Source: Neobacillus sp. YX16 (GTDB lineage Bacteria > Bacillota > Bacilli > Bacillales > Cytobacillaceae). From it: DNA of 64,000 nt. The notes beneath the pieces are model-generated. The model searched no databases. It saw only the letters and a program-made list of their open reading frames with translations, and was not told the DNA's origin. Position numbers and translations under genes: made by a program. Location: contig NZ_CP126115.1 of the NCBI RefSeq assembly GCF_030123505.1, positions 4,726,001 to 4,790,000 of the forward strand. The letters are read 5' to 3'. Position 1 is the stretch's first letter. Every line of letters starts with the position of its first letter. This document shows, piece by piece, positions 63,932-64,000 of the stretch.

Positions 63932-64000
63932 TTGAATTAATATATATGTTTACCAAACCTAAATCGGGAAAGCCCCTGCTTTTAAGTATGGAAATGAACC

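Overview
The window comes from a low-GC, endospore-forming Bacillaceae chromosome (Bacillus sensu lato; a Neobacillus-like genus is only a guess). The evidence is the gene order mreC-mreB-radC-maf-spoIIB ... folC-valS-ysxE-spoVID-hemLBDCXA-ysxD-ysxC-lonA-lonB-clpX-tig-ysoA-ysnB-rdgB-rph-gerM-racE-ysmB-gerE-sdhBAC-yslB-lysC-uvrC-trxA-etfA-etfB-fadB-fadR-lcfA. From memory this is the Bacillus subtilis backbone almost gene for gene. Nearly everything is on the minus strand. Sporulation genes (spoIIB, spoVID, ysxE, gerM, gerE, lonB) confirm a spore former.

Region 1 (1-4500) holds shape and division genes plus spoIIB. Region 2 (4631-18600) is the main departure from the backbone. At the place where B. 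subtilis has only comC between spoIIB and folC, there is a complete type IV pilus locus: PilO, PilN, PilM, prepilin peptidase, major pilin, PilC, the retraction ATPase PilT, PilB, a VanW-like protein and an acidic membrane protein on the minus strand, and three divergent minor-pilin-like genes on the plus strand. The third of these carries a bactofilin-like repeat passenger. A membrane GAF-GGDEF diguanylate cyclase follows. PilB has an N-terminal MshEN-type domain, so a local c-di-GMP to pilus circuit is plausible.

Region 3 (18674-25622) holds folC, valS with a T-box leader, and spore coat genes. Region 4 (26097-32511) is the hemAXCDBL heme operon, interrupted between hemD and hemB by a repeat element. 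Region 5 (32778-43521) holds quality control and proteolysis: ysxC, lonA, lonB, clpX, trigger factor and a TPR protein. Region 6 (43759-49964) holds tRNA-Arg(UCU), nucleotide and RNA housekeeping, gerM, racE, a MarR regulator, gerE and an orphan class D-like sortase. Region 7 (50271-58489) holds succinate dehydrogenase, yslB, lysC under a lysine riboswitch, uvrC and trxA. Region 8 (58651-63854) holds the fatty acid degradation cluster with a FadR operator next to fadR.

Several families of short, GC-rich, palindromic repeats sit between genes. R1 has three copies, two with perfect 11-bp terminal inverted repeats. R2 has three copies and a fragment. There is also an evenly spaced array of four 21-nt palindromes at 25805-25988. 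One R1 copy and one R2 copy carry an extra hairpin segment of 55-61 nt at a comparable internal position.
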